Positions 14,180 to 24,799 of a stretch of 64,000 nt of DNA are shown piece after piece. The position numbers and the translations under genes were made by a program. How positions within the stretch are numbered: the first letter of the stretch is position 1; every line of letters starts with the position of its first letter. Source of the DNA: Paragonimus westermani (Eukaryota > Platyhelminthes > Trematoda > Plagiorchiida > Troglotrematidae); the NCBI GenBank assembly GCA_008508345.1, contig QNGE01000890.1, forward strand, positions 47,752 to 111,751. Reading direction: 5' to 3'. The notes beneath the pieces were generated by a model. That model saw only the letters and a program-made list of their open reading frames with translations. It ran no database searches and was not told where the DNA came from.

Positions 14180-17100
14180 CCAGTATAAGTGATTACCCAC
14201 ATACAATTTGCGAATCGAATAAACCTTATTTTGAAAGCTCAGTTATTATAGCAAAGGGATGCTTCCCTCATAGTTATCATGATATTGACTAAAGTTGTTT
14301 TGTTCTCCACTGATTTTGATTTTGATCTAAACGTGGTTAATGGCTAATATCGACGGAATGAAATATCAGCAGAATAGTTAACTGGAAATCGGTTTGACCA
14401 TGAGTTACTCGAAGATACAACGTGCCCAGCTAGACAAAGAAATCTTACGGTCTTTGATGACTGATTGTTGAAACGATTGTCACTTCTGCATCCTCTGTAG
14501 TAGCACTCAAGATGTTCGGTATACCACACAAATGGAAAAGGATTTTACAAACAACCGCAGCGGTAGATCTACTCAAAAACCCAGCAGAAAACAAAACTAA
14601 TACCGGCTCACCCATAACTAGAATGATTACAGTGAATCTATCAAAGATGTTTCAGTCACATCCGTAAAAAGATGCTTAATTTTCTAAAAGCAGCTGCGGC
14701 TGCAGAGAGGCACATTTTATGCACTCTTTCACTCAGATACTAAATCCAACGACGTCGGGATATACCATGCTCAGTAGGATTTAAAGTATTCTTTCCAATA
14801 CACGTGATGGTTTCTCTTTGGACCAGTTCACAAAAGTGATTACAGAACCTCACATGGAAATTTTGTCACTTACACACCTAAACGATGTAACTTCGAGCAG
14901 ACGTATCACTCATGAAAAACAGTCGCTCGTTGGGTACCACTAAGTCAACGGAGAAAGTACACTGTCAATGGAAGCCTACCACGTGAAGCCCATACTTCCT
15001 TAGAGAGTTTTTCAGATGCCATCGACGAAAAACCAATGCAACCACGCTCATCATTCACAAATTGACCAACAAAAATTCAAATGCTATTTCCCCCCATAGC
15101 CTACCCACACCATTCTCGAGTCGAGCATCCATATTTATGAAAACTGAGAAACCTATGGTGTCGACGTGACCATTGAATGATCCATACAGAGAATGGATGT
15201 TACAATCCAACTGGATAAGGAAAAATACAGTTCCCGCGAGGTAGGTTAGCGAACATTCACTTTTTTCGATCGTTAAGGCGGTCTGTTTTTAAAAAAGCAC
15301 AACACATTCCCACACGTGTCATGGTACATTCATTTAACAGATGACCCTACTGAAACGAAATATATCAAACATTTGTATAGCATCCATTCAATGCTCTCGC
15401 AAACATCGCATTAGCGTAAGGGGGTTGCCAACCATATGTGACATGAGCATAAATAATACTATCCTTTCCGACACCTCGACTCAAATATGTACCGCCTAAT
15501 GTATAACTCACATTACCGAATTATAAATCATATCTATGTTAAGGCTAGGTATGGAATACATATGCCTCTAAGCGGAACGAGTAGTGAACCAAATTTATTT
15601 TCTGTTTCGTCATCCGGCTACTTACAAAACAATAACCAGCTCCGACCGGAGGGGTTGCCAATCTAGGAGTGGATGAAGGATTCACTCGGACTCCAACGGA
15701 AAGGGTTTTCTGAAAGTACACTGACTCTAAATCATGCTTTTCAAGACAGGTAGCATTTGTTGAATACGGGGGATGGGTTATTACGGTTGTTATGCAAATA
15801 AACTTGAGCAAATGAGAAACAGCCAGACAATTTCAGAGTTCATGAGCTCTATCATCATCTCTGGCAAAGTAAATTTCAATATCCAAGTGAAAATAAAGAA
15901 TTCCAGTCTAATTTAAACGAGATAAGTGCCATGCCTCTCGGTTGCCGTTGAATGCAACAACAATCTCTGTAGATGAAATCAATGTCTGTGCTTGGTATCT
16001 CTACATGAACACCAGGGGAACAATCGAAAAAGAAATGAATCAATACTCTTGGTAAGTAGTCAAGGATATGGTTAATTCTTAGTTGAACATCACTCATTTG
16101 ACCGTAGCCTTCGTACTCCAGTGAACTTTACTCGTTCGTCGATCATGAACAGTCAGCTCCATTTAAAATGCACACTCATTCCACTGGGAATGTGAACCTT
16201 ATCAACGAAGAAGAGTACAGTGGGGATGCTCCTTATGATTGGCTTTCGTACTGGATAAGACCTCAGAAGCATAAGGCATGTTCAGCAAAAAGACCAGTGA
16301 CATTGAAGGTATGGACCGTAGTTCTAAAGAAAGGTGAGTGAATTTGTTATTCAGAGAGTGGATAAAATGCTAATTTTTACGTTAAAACGTTGGACACATG
16401 CACATTGCTATCTTTCAAGTCGAATGCACAAGGGAACCGTGCTTCTCATCAAAGTAACTCCGCAGACATCCAACGCCAAAAGATGTATTTCTGCAGAATA
16501 CATGTGGTGATCTGGCATATCTACAGTATACACCCAAACCCAGTCGACATCCTCTGGGGCACATACAATCGATACGTGTGCGATAATTTCAAAGTCTACG
16601 GTTTCAAAGTGGAGTTGAGGAACGTTGAGGGACAAAAACAGAACAGCCTTAGTCAAAACTAATTTGATTCGCTTGTGAAGCACGTGCGCGAACGACGCAC
16701 CGAGGTTTCGAAACAGGACGGAATGAGCACATTCCTATTAGTTTCCTCCAGTAGATTACATGCTATTCCTAGTGTATCATCGTGTTCGTTTTTACGACTT
16801 TCTTCATCAACTCAAGAAGAATATGTAGACAGTAAATAGCACTTAACTATTATAACGCATAACAAACTGAAGTGTTTAACCATGAAAAAACGGGCACTCA
16901 GTTACTGATGAGAACAAAATTATTTGTAAAATATTGGGTAGTCATACACTTTGTCGCGAGGTATTTGTAATCATTCACTGGACTAAAAACGTGCTTATGA
17001 ATAACATCAGAATTAATAGATATCAGCAACAACAATACATCGTGGGGATTATCAAGCAAAAGTGTCTTATCTTCAATAAAATCAGGATTAATAAGTTTCA

Positions 17101-17600
17101 CACCACAGAGGAACTCAACGCTTGAGTCAACCGAGTGCCACAGACAGACTTACAACAAGATTGAATAAGAGTGGGAAAAAGGGACAGTTTCGGTGGATAC
17201 AACTTGCTGTCAATCGGTGGGCTAGTAGGCGTTATCAAAATGCCTTTACAAATGTCTATTTTTCACAAAACGTAGCAAAGCAAGAAAGAAAGAAATGGAG
17301 CTGTGTGTGAAAATGCTCCAGCAATCATTTCAATGACCGGGATTCAAGAAACAGAACGCAACGAACAAATGTGGGATGTGATAATTGAGAAGAATCACCA
17401 AGTATTTTGTAATATGTATGATATTCGAAAGAATGGAACCGAACCGAGACAGACAAGAAAACAGACGCTATTATTAATAGTGATAATAATAGGCAACGAT
17501 ATGTAGATGGCGTACACCGACGCTCAACCTCCATACAAGTATGAATAGAAAGGCAAGACGTAAATCAGAAACATAACAAAGGGAATGGATGGGGTGCAAG
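14180..17600. other. unassigned non-coding DNA
   Basis: No recognisable gene. The region following the R2-like fragment might contain further eroded element sequence, but I could not follow a frame. Overlapping plus and minus frames at 16390-16683 mirror each other and show no family motif. Confidence 0.45.
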
Positions 17601-17624
17601 CAGTGAAAACTAAATATTCACGTC

Positions 17625-19010
17625 TAGACTGAAACATTCAGCGTCAAGGTGCTTACACCTTGCAAGTAAACAATTGAGTTGTAAGTGAAAGTAAGAAATC
17701 AACAGCAAGAGGACGTGCTTACGATCTTCAGTGCCCCGCATCAAAACTTGCTGCGCAGAAAATCCAGCTAAACCAAAGCACCGATCGGTCCGTTGAACCC
17801 GATTAGCTACAATATCACCCAAAGTCTCTAGTCAACGGTTGAATGAGTTAAGAGGATCTCGGCCCTGGAGCAGAACACAAACTACAGTGTCCAACCTTTT
17901 AATGAAGTGTTTACACTCCGCGCTTTACACCAGTTGGCCATAGCATCGGCAAAATGCTTTGTGTGAAGCCCTCTTGACGGCATTCTTAGCACATGGCTTA
18001 GTCACCCAAATCTGTAGAAACTTGAAGACGGACCAAAAAAACTCGATTGGAAATCCCTACCAAAAACCCGGTTTTGAAACCTTCCTTGGCCTACCCGTTG
18101 GTGTCACCCACTGCAAACAATCGAACGCAGACTACGATGACCAACTACTTAATGACGGTTAACGTCTGCTAGTCGTTGCCGTCCAGTTTCGCAGCCGTGA
18201 AGCAGCATATCTTTTACAGTTGCTTTATATTCGTGACCCTTGAGCATCTGAAAGGTGGCTCCCTGCTGCCCAACCCTTGGATATAAGGGATTCTACTTCA
18301 TTCTCTATACCTCTGCCGCTGCTAATACAACCCTCAAAAGTATGAACCGGTCAGCAACCTTTGCAACTTCAGTATCTAGCAATAAACCTATGTAAGCTCT
18401 ACGGAAGCACTTTGTATTGTGATGCTACGGAACAAGCATGACAGAGTGAAATAACTCTACAGAAAAGTTTGCACTGACTGGAAGTTGTCAAACAATCACT
18501 TCCAACTAGTCTTCAACCGGATAACAGGTCAACACCAGCAATTCGCGAAGAACGTAGACAATTTTCGTTTAGTTCGTTTATGATAGTTTTGAACAAAAAT
18601 AGCTGATGTGGATAGTTTTGGACAGGCGGCGATTTTGGTGCTGAAACTGTCAGTCCGGCTACAGACCTTAAACTGAGTTGGAGTGTGGTAACCAAATGCA
18701 GACAGTGTGTCAAAATACTTGTTCGACATATCGCCGTCCTCAGGCAACCCTAAAAACACATATCGATTTACTGAATCGAACGAATCTATACAGTCAAGAG
18801 AAAGGGTAAGTGTTGGCCGGTGGTAACGTGAAGCTGCTCCCAAATTTGGTGAAGTTGAAAAATCGACATCCAGGATGGAATACTGTGTTCCTCCTTAATG
18901 TCTACCACCTGAACAACAATAATTCGAAAAAGTGAAATGAATGCCAACAACTTACTTATGACTGGAGTCAAGTTAATATTTCTACGGTTTGCACAAGAAT
19001 GCCTGGTTCT
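17625..19010 (-). mobile_element. SR2/RTE-like LINE, copy A (degenerate RT plus 3' tail)
   Basis: Reading the minus strand from 19010 downward, RT family blocks appear in the correct order across shifting frames. First comes an NLTPVISKLLAFI block (family: ISLxPVxSKLLAxI). Next is FDSVNR at about 18766-18780, the motif A block usually written AFDSVDR. A GVDLLSG block near 18523 normally precedes the catalytic YADD. Then come GHEYKATVKDMLLHGCET near 18180-18240, SHVLRMPSRGL at about 17965-17999 (family: LGHVLRMP) and LETLGDIVANR near 17800-17825. The catalytic YxDD itself cannot be read. The 3' tail at 17625-17740 resembles the tail of copy B at 41230-41330. RTE elements encode an APE endonuclease and an RT, but no endonuclease is visible here. 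Multiple stops and frameshifts make it inactive. Confidence 0.75.
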
Positions 19011-19094
19011 TCACATGGTTCTTCCCATCAAAGTGAAGCATTCTCACTAGTCCAGACTAACTGAAACTGATGTGCCACTGCTTTCGTTGAACAG

Positions 19095-19285
19095 CCCTGA
19101 TACAGCCCTGATGAGACTGGACGGTGGTGTAGCTTGCTCATCCGATAGCTTATTGGACCAAAGTGGGATATGTTGGTGTGATCACCAGCAGAGTCGTTCA
19201 AGCCAGGCGGACCAAAAGATAGAAGTCTGACAAATTAATCTCTTGGCCCACAAGGTAAGGAGTTGATAGAATGCCAGCACCTATT
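19095..19285. repeat. dispersed repeat, copy 1 of 2 (partner near 51.3 kb)
   Basis: This stretch aligns, in the same orientation, with 51295-51480. Shared blocks are GATGAGACTGGAC, then GTGGTGT with GGCTTGC/AGCTTGC, CAGAGT, a CAAGGCAGGTC/CAAGCCAGGCGG block, AGGTCTGACAAA/GAAGTCTGACAAA and a pyrimidine-rich TCTCCTGG/TCTCTTGG block. Small indels separate the copies. I do not recognise the family. It lies just upstream of SR2-like copy A, but inside copy C at the other site, so it is probably an independent element. Confidence 0.55.
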
Positions 19286-19789
19286 CTTTCGAATAAGATA
19301 TCTGTTCTGTTACATTGACAACTGCTAGCTGTATAGGCTTTGTGCCAGATGTTTCGACTGGAAACTCTCACCTCTCTTCTTTCGAGGTATGGGCACCATG
19401 GAAGTTCTTCAGCTCACACACAGTAATGATAAATTCGTAAGAAGACGTACATCTGTGTGATTACTGCAGCTAAGAGGAAGACGGATCTTGTACAACAATA
19501 ACCCACCGTGAGCTCACGAGTGTAGCTCAGAAACACTCTCGTGAACTTCGTGCCCCACGGCTGGTGTCGAATACAGGACCTGCTATCATTGTGCACGTGG
19601 CCACCCAAAAACAGCCAATCAGAATACGGTTAATATTTCGTTAAAACTTCACTCCTCACAGTCTTCAGGAGAGAGATTTCGGACAGGCAGTGTAAAAATA
19701 TCATTGACCGATGTTTAGAGATATGTAGTTGATAACAGTGTAGCAAAATTGTGGAAAGTCCAATATGCATGCGTGTCAGCACACCAAAC

Positions 19790-20716
19790 ACATCACTGTT
19801 GGCGGCATCCGTTTCGGACTAACCAGCAATATAGACCGAAGTGTAGGGACGGCTGTGCATAACACTCACCACGAGTGGATTGCGATGTACCACTGGTGGT
19901 TTCACTCACACACCACTGATTCAATGTAAACTCGAGGGAATAAGACCAAGAGGCGTATGAGTAGAGGCCTTTGTGTCCAGCTGGTTAGCCAGTCGGTAGG
20001 CTAGTAAGAAAGTGAAACCCTCACATCGGAAAGTAAATAGAGAGACTCCAATGATAAGATCTAAACTGGAAAGAAAACGATTGAAAATATAATCCAAGCA
20101 GTCATTGTACACCATGCAGCAGGAGGGGTAGCAAGAATTTGAAGTTAGAACGAAGAGCATGAAAAACATTCATCATAGAATGTACCAAAAAAGCTGAAAG
20201 GCAGAAGGCCACATGACCCAGGTTTCTGTAAAGGAGAACGGGTGATTCACCAAACAACAGTGGCCTTTGATAGATCTGAAAGTAGAGATAACCTACTTCA
20301 GCTTAACGTACTCATTGTCTCGTGGTCGACTGTGCATTATGAGTTAGCAGATGACCTAACAATTCGGGAAGATCAGCGCGTTGACGGCCGTATTTATCGC
20401 CACGCCATATAGTTATTTCACTACGACCTATGGAACTTATGTTTCTTTTGCGCATCGCGGGTTTCAGTTCACACCCCGTAACCGTCGCTCAATGAACACT
20501 CGGACGCCCGTCCGGTTCAGGTTCCAAGATAGCGCAACGCGAATGATATAAGTTGATAACGTCTTGGCACCTTAATTTATGATAATCGAAATTTTGCTTA
20601 CCTGTTTTCAACTGCCTGTACAACAGCTGCTTCGGAATCCGTTCGTCATCCATCCTACGGAGGTGACCCAACCAACGAAACTGCTTGAATATCAGCATGG
20701 TTTCATTCCCGGCAAA
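19790..20716 (-). mobile_element. zinc-finger LINE, copy 3 (C-terminal and 3' UTR fragment)
   Basis: This is an inverted, 5'-truncated relative of copies 1 and 2. The coding part (20716 down to about 20380) reads FRWLGHLRRMDDERIPKQLL, matching LRWLGHVRRMGDDRIPKQLL in copy 1. It then decays through the region that encodes the zinc finger in copy 1. The block giving ATAGTTATTTCACTACGACC at 20409-20428 is the reverse complement of the sequence preceding the finger. Downstream the 3' UTR can be followed to the shared end, GGATGCCGCCAAC in copies 1 and 2 and read here from 19797 to 19809. The motif CTTATTCC(C/T)TCG(A/G)GTTTACA is kept in all three copies. No RT core remains. Confidence 0.85.
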
Positions 20717-20724
20717 ATATAATT

Positions 20725-22860
20725 ACACACAGACGCGTGCGGCAGAATGAAGAGACCGAGGAAAAATAGCAGAAAGAACAGAAGGTTTAAGTGTGAATCT
20801 TTCGAAGGTTTACTTTCTTGAGAAAAGTGAGTCTCTCACGAGCTCGTGTACGTTCACTTTTTCAACCGATGATCGACCGGAAACATGTTCACACCTAGAT
20901 ATGTTGTGTCCATCCTCAAACGAATAATACGTAGAATTTGGAGACTGCAGCTCAACCCAGATTTACGGGCTAAACGACAAAATTAAATATTATCCAGTAT
21001 ATATATATATATATAAACCAATGAACTTACATTCTCACCTCCAAATATAGTTCCGTCAGCGCAAACGTCTTAGCATTAGGCTCAACAACGTACGTACAGC
21101 TACACAAACACTAGACAGACTTTTAGTTAGCCTGCAACACACCATGCGTCTCATTGTTCCATATCGATACGAAACTCACTCGGTCTACTTGACACTCGGT
21201 TGATCGATCGATCAATAGATCAGGCCACGTGATTACTGAATTCGCTCAGTTTTTGTCTGGAACGTAACAATCAGGCGTGATTGACGCTAGCCTGTCGAAC
21301 GACCCAACAGAAGGCATGCGCGATCGGGGTAGTCGCATGACGACGCTCAATAATTCGACCCTTAGAACCACTCAGTGCATGGCCATTTGGAAATATGGAC
21401 CAATCAGGGTTGTGAACGGATCTAATCCATACCGCAACTTGTGATGAACAGGGCGTCTTTAATATTATTAACCCCCATAGTTTTTTTGCGTTCTTCTGCT
21501 ATTTTTAGAGGAAAAAAGAAACGAAGCTGGGTGGCGTCCATCAAAAATAAAAAACTGAAACGCTTATTATCAAAGTAAATTGCCAAAGTAAGTAAACAAA
21601 ATGTATGCATTTATCATGTTAAATTACGTTTTTATAATATAAAATGCATGGTTGATGATAGACAAGAACGTATGCTAAAATTTCTTAGAATGAAAACAGG
21701 GTTCAACAAGAAAAAGACAGGTTAATATAGTTAACATAAAATCACAAACTGTACAACATCTGACGGCCTCTGTAATCATAGAAGGTACAGATCCGCGTCA
21801 ATAACCTGAAGCGAAACTCAGAGCCGGTTGCTTCACGTCCCAGTACCGAATAACTTTCTGATCGCAAGATTGCCTTTTCCCGTAAACGCTTGTTTCCGTC
21901 AATATAGCGGTAAGAGTCAGACAGTGTTGCTGTATATGACAGTGAGAGCCATATTACTAGTCTCGCAGATTCCTTGTCTAACGGTCTCATTGTAGAAACA
22001 GTGGTTCTACCGAACGAAAATAATGAGGTGTAACCAACACGTGAAGAATAGTTGATGTACATCTATTCGCATTAGTTAGGCTGCGCACTTGTAGCGTAAA
22101 TTAGCAAACGTCAATTAGACGTTCAAAATAAACAGTGCGTAGCATACAGACCTTTTAACCGCTTACAGTTAGTTCCACGATAATGTACTAGTCCGAGTTG
22201 TAGGAGAATGATTGGGTAGTTTAAACAAGCAAGAATCTTAAAATCGTTACTGATTCACTTTCAGTTCTGTTCCAGTCTTTAACTGCATGTATATGAGTCA
22301 ACCCAAAGGAGGACGACTGCAATGGTGAGAGTGATAAAACTTAGTGTTAAGTGGGCATCCAACCCTATGAAGCGTGCAACGGTAAATAATATTCGGATTC
22401 ATGCGGATCAGTGCACCAGCTGCTCTGCTTGACAGGGGTCTCATCAGCAGTGAATAAGGTTGTTCGAAATGGGACTCAAATTTTAGTACGCATGTTTATG
22501 GGGTTCACACTCCACTGATTTCCCGTCATACTGAAGCAAACAAATCACGTCAAACCGGGTTTAAACAGTGCAATTATTATCACTCCATAACACACCACCA
22601 TTCATGAAACCTGGCAATCGGAACAGAACCCAGCTGCGTCAATCCGATGTAGCAGCAGACCACGTGCCCATTCAAGAAATGAACAAGTTCTGTTCTGAAT
22701 AGTAACATCACAGCTAGTACTATTTTGTCTCAACCCAACCATTTAGGGAGGACACCTTGTATAGTTCACAACCTTCATCTTAGCGAAGTATGTATGTATG
22801 ACAGATTTCCATTTAGGTTCGTTAAATCGTCTGGCGCATTCCAGATGACAAACGAGTGTC
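20725..22860. other. unassigned non-coding DNA with short repeats
   Basis: No recognisable gene. It contains an (AT)n run at 20999-21017 and a 14-bp perfect palindrome, TGATCGATCGATCA, at 21201-21214. The minus frame at 21742-22062 (106 codons) has no motif I know and is of chance length. Confidence 0.5.
20999..21017. repeat. (AT)n microsatellite
   Basis: A short uninterrupted AT dinucleotide run. Confidence 0.95.
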
Positions 22861-22898
22861 CTTAGAAAACCTTGACCTCTCCCATTTTCAGAAACCTT

Positions 22899-22932
22899 TG
22901 TGTGTGTGTGTGTGCGTGCGTGCGTGTGTGTA
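22899..22932. repeat. (TG)n / (TGCG)n microsatellite
   Basis: A TG dinucleotide run with interspersed CG units. It lies immediately upstream of the point where homology to the LINE reverse transcriptase starts. The run is open in the RT reading frame, where it would encode an artefactual Val/Cys-rich stretch. Confidence 0.95.
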
Positions 22933-22943
22933 CGGTGTTGTTT

Positions 22944-24227
22944 GGAGGTCCAGGTAAGTTCATCAATATGGTTAGATTGTTGCATGCGGGCATGAAGGCG
23001 AAGGTGCAATCGTGTGGATCGACCTCTGATGATTTCGACATCGTCACTGGCGTGAAGCAGGGTTGTTTCCTAGCCCCAGCCCTATTTAGCTTATATTTGG
23101 CTGCGATGGTAACAGTTGCTTTTCAGAACACTGAAGAGGATGGCGTTGAGGTGGAGTACCGGAAGGACGGGCGTCTGTTGAATATACGACGTTTTGGCGC
23201 CCCAACCCGGATACAGACCTCAAGGATGCGGATGCTTCTGTTCGCAGATGACAGCGCCTTGCTAGTGCACAGTGAAGAGGAACTGCAACGTCTTCCTACA
23301 GCGTTCGCTTCCGCAGCATCGAAGTTCGGATTGCACATCAACACAGGTAAGACGTTTCCGTTCTTTCAGCCATCTCCTGGTGGAGGTGCTGCTTGTGTAC
23401 CTCCACCCAAAATTCGCATCGCTGAAGACACAGTGAACGGCTGCGGGGATTTCTGCTACTTGGGTAACAACTTGTCGACAGATCTGTCCGTGGACCGCGA
23501 GCTGTGAGCGCGTGTGGCAAAGGCTAGCGCTGCTTTCGGACGTCTTGAAAGGCGTGTCTGGAAGAATCACAGCCTGAAGATGGCCACGAAACTGTGTGTC
23601 TACCGCTCAACGGTGCTGTCTATACTGCTGTACGGCAGTGAGACGTGGACACTGTATCAGCGGAACGTGAGCTATTTGAGCCGTTTCCATGTTCAGTGTC
23701 TGAGGCGCATCTTGGGTATTCGGTGGTCGGACATGATTCCGAACACTGAGGTACTGCGGCGAGCGGACATGGACGGGATGGAAGCCATGTTGATGCTGAA
23801 CCAGCTCCGTTGGCTCGGTCACGTCCGTCGGATGGGCGATGACCGTATCCCGAAGCAGTTACTGTACGGACAAGTGAAGTCAGGTAAGCGAAATCCCGGT
23901 GGCCAGAAGCGGAGGTACCAGGATGTTGTGCAGGTAAGTCTTTCACGTTGTAACATTGATTTTAGATGTTGGGAAGATTTGGCGTTGAACCGGACGGCCT
24001 GGAGGAATACGGTTCGGGCGGGCGTCCGAGCGTTCAACGAGCAACTATTGCGTGGTCGCGAGCGGAAGCGTGCGGTACGCAAAGGAACCATCGGTGCCAT
24101 AGGTCGCGGTGACGTGACTATATGGCGTTGTGATGTGTGCGGCCGCGAATGCGCTGGCCGTTTGGGGCTGGTAGGTCACCAACGTACTCATAGTACCCCG
24201 TCGGCGAAGAGGCGGCGAGTACGCTAG
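22944..24227 (+). pseudogene. LINE reverse transcriptase with C-terminal C2H2 zinc finger (one nonsense codon)
   Basis: The protein would copy element RNA into DNA by target-primed reverse transcription. Visible blocks in order are FINMVRLLHAGM; VKQGCFLAPALFSLY with GVKQGC at 23049-23066 (RT motif B); LLFADDSALL with the catalytic FADD at 23241-23252; FGLHINTGKT; FCYLGNN; LCVYRSTVLSILLYGSETW; RWLGHVRRM and WEDLALNRTAWR. A C-X2-C-X12-H-X3-H finger at 24129-24191 is followed by a basic tail (AKRRRVR) and TAG. A TGA at 23505-23507 splits the frame where copy 2 has AGA (Arg), so it is probably a point mutation. The N-terminal RT fingers and any endonuclease are missing, so it is inactive as it stands. 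In this family the finger is thought to bind nucleic acid. Confidence 0.88.
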
Positions 24228-24795
24228 GCTCAGGTAGGTCATATCGGTATACTTATTCTACTTCTGTTAATGACTGCATCGGCCAACATCGTGGTCATTG
24301 ACAATTAATCCGCTCTTCTTTTCAGAAACTTGAGTGTCTGTGGTCTTCTACCCATTCTTTTCTCCGGCTTTGTTGATGTAATGTATGATGAATTGTCTAC
24401 CTGGCTTTTCATAGTTCAACGAGAACTTTGCTTTTAATCCCCATCTTCTTTAGGTTGCATTAACCTGCACTCATATATTGCTACGCTTCTTGTATCACAC
24501 TTCACAATTCTTTCTTCTCAGTGTAGATCTCGTCATTGCAGCCTCTCTCTGTTTAGTTTCCGAGAGATAGGGGTTTCCTTTCTTTATTAGCCAGCATTGG
24601 CCGGCTGGACGGAAAGGTTCCACTGGCATACCTCAAGGTCTTATTCCTTCGGGTTTACACTGGATATTTCGTGTTGGTGAAACTGCAATTGGTGCAGCGC
24701 AAGCCAATTGCAGTGATGGATAAGCGCAGGTGTCCTTTGGCTTCGGTCACTGTGACAGGCTAATCCGAATCGGATGCCGCCAACCGTACGGTGTT
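24228..24795 (+). other. 3' UTR of zinc-finger LINE copy 1
   Basis: Colinear with 31988-32550 and with the reverse complement of 19790-20260. Conserved landmarks are CGGCCAACA, a pyrimidine tract ending CTTTTCAG (24318-24325), ATGTATGATGAAT, GGTCTTATTCCTTCGGGTTT and CACTGTGACAGGCTAATCCG. Long UTR conservation between decayed copies suggests recognition by the element's own RT, as in other LINEs (inference). Confidence 0.8.
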
Positions 24796-24799
24796 GACA

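Larger units (their letters stand above)
22940..24795 (+). mobile_element. zinc-finger LINE, copy 1 (5'-truncated, nearly intact 3' half)
   Basis: Best-preserved member of a non-LTR family with four copies in this window. It begins inside the RT, right after a (TG)n tract, and runs through the RT palm, the post-RT region, a C-terminal C2H2 finger and a roughly 570-bp 3' UTR. The end is set by loss of similarity to copies 2 and 3 just after GGATGCCGCCAAC (24773-24785). The coding sequence has only one internal stop. By eye it is about 80-85% identical to copy 2 over 23580-23780. The clade is uncertain: the order of RT, RWLGHVxRM block and terminal zinc finger resembles RTE-like/endonuclease-RT elements widespread in flatworms and fish. 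Confidence 0.9.

Noticed and set aside
22872..22940. N-terminal Val/Cys-rich stretch of the 211-codon frame
   Set aside because: It is a translation of the (TG)n microsatellite, not protein sequence of the element.
23932..23966. A 32-nt micro-intron-like GTAAG...TTTTAG inside LINE copy 1, of the size known for trematode micro-introns
   Set aside because: Reading through it keeps the WEDLALNRTAWR block and the zinc finger in frame. Splicing it out would shift the frame and destroy both.
23120..24242. Minus-strand frames of 60-108 codons across LINE copy 1
   Set aside because: They are antisense shadows of the RT coding strand.
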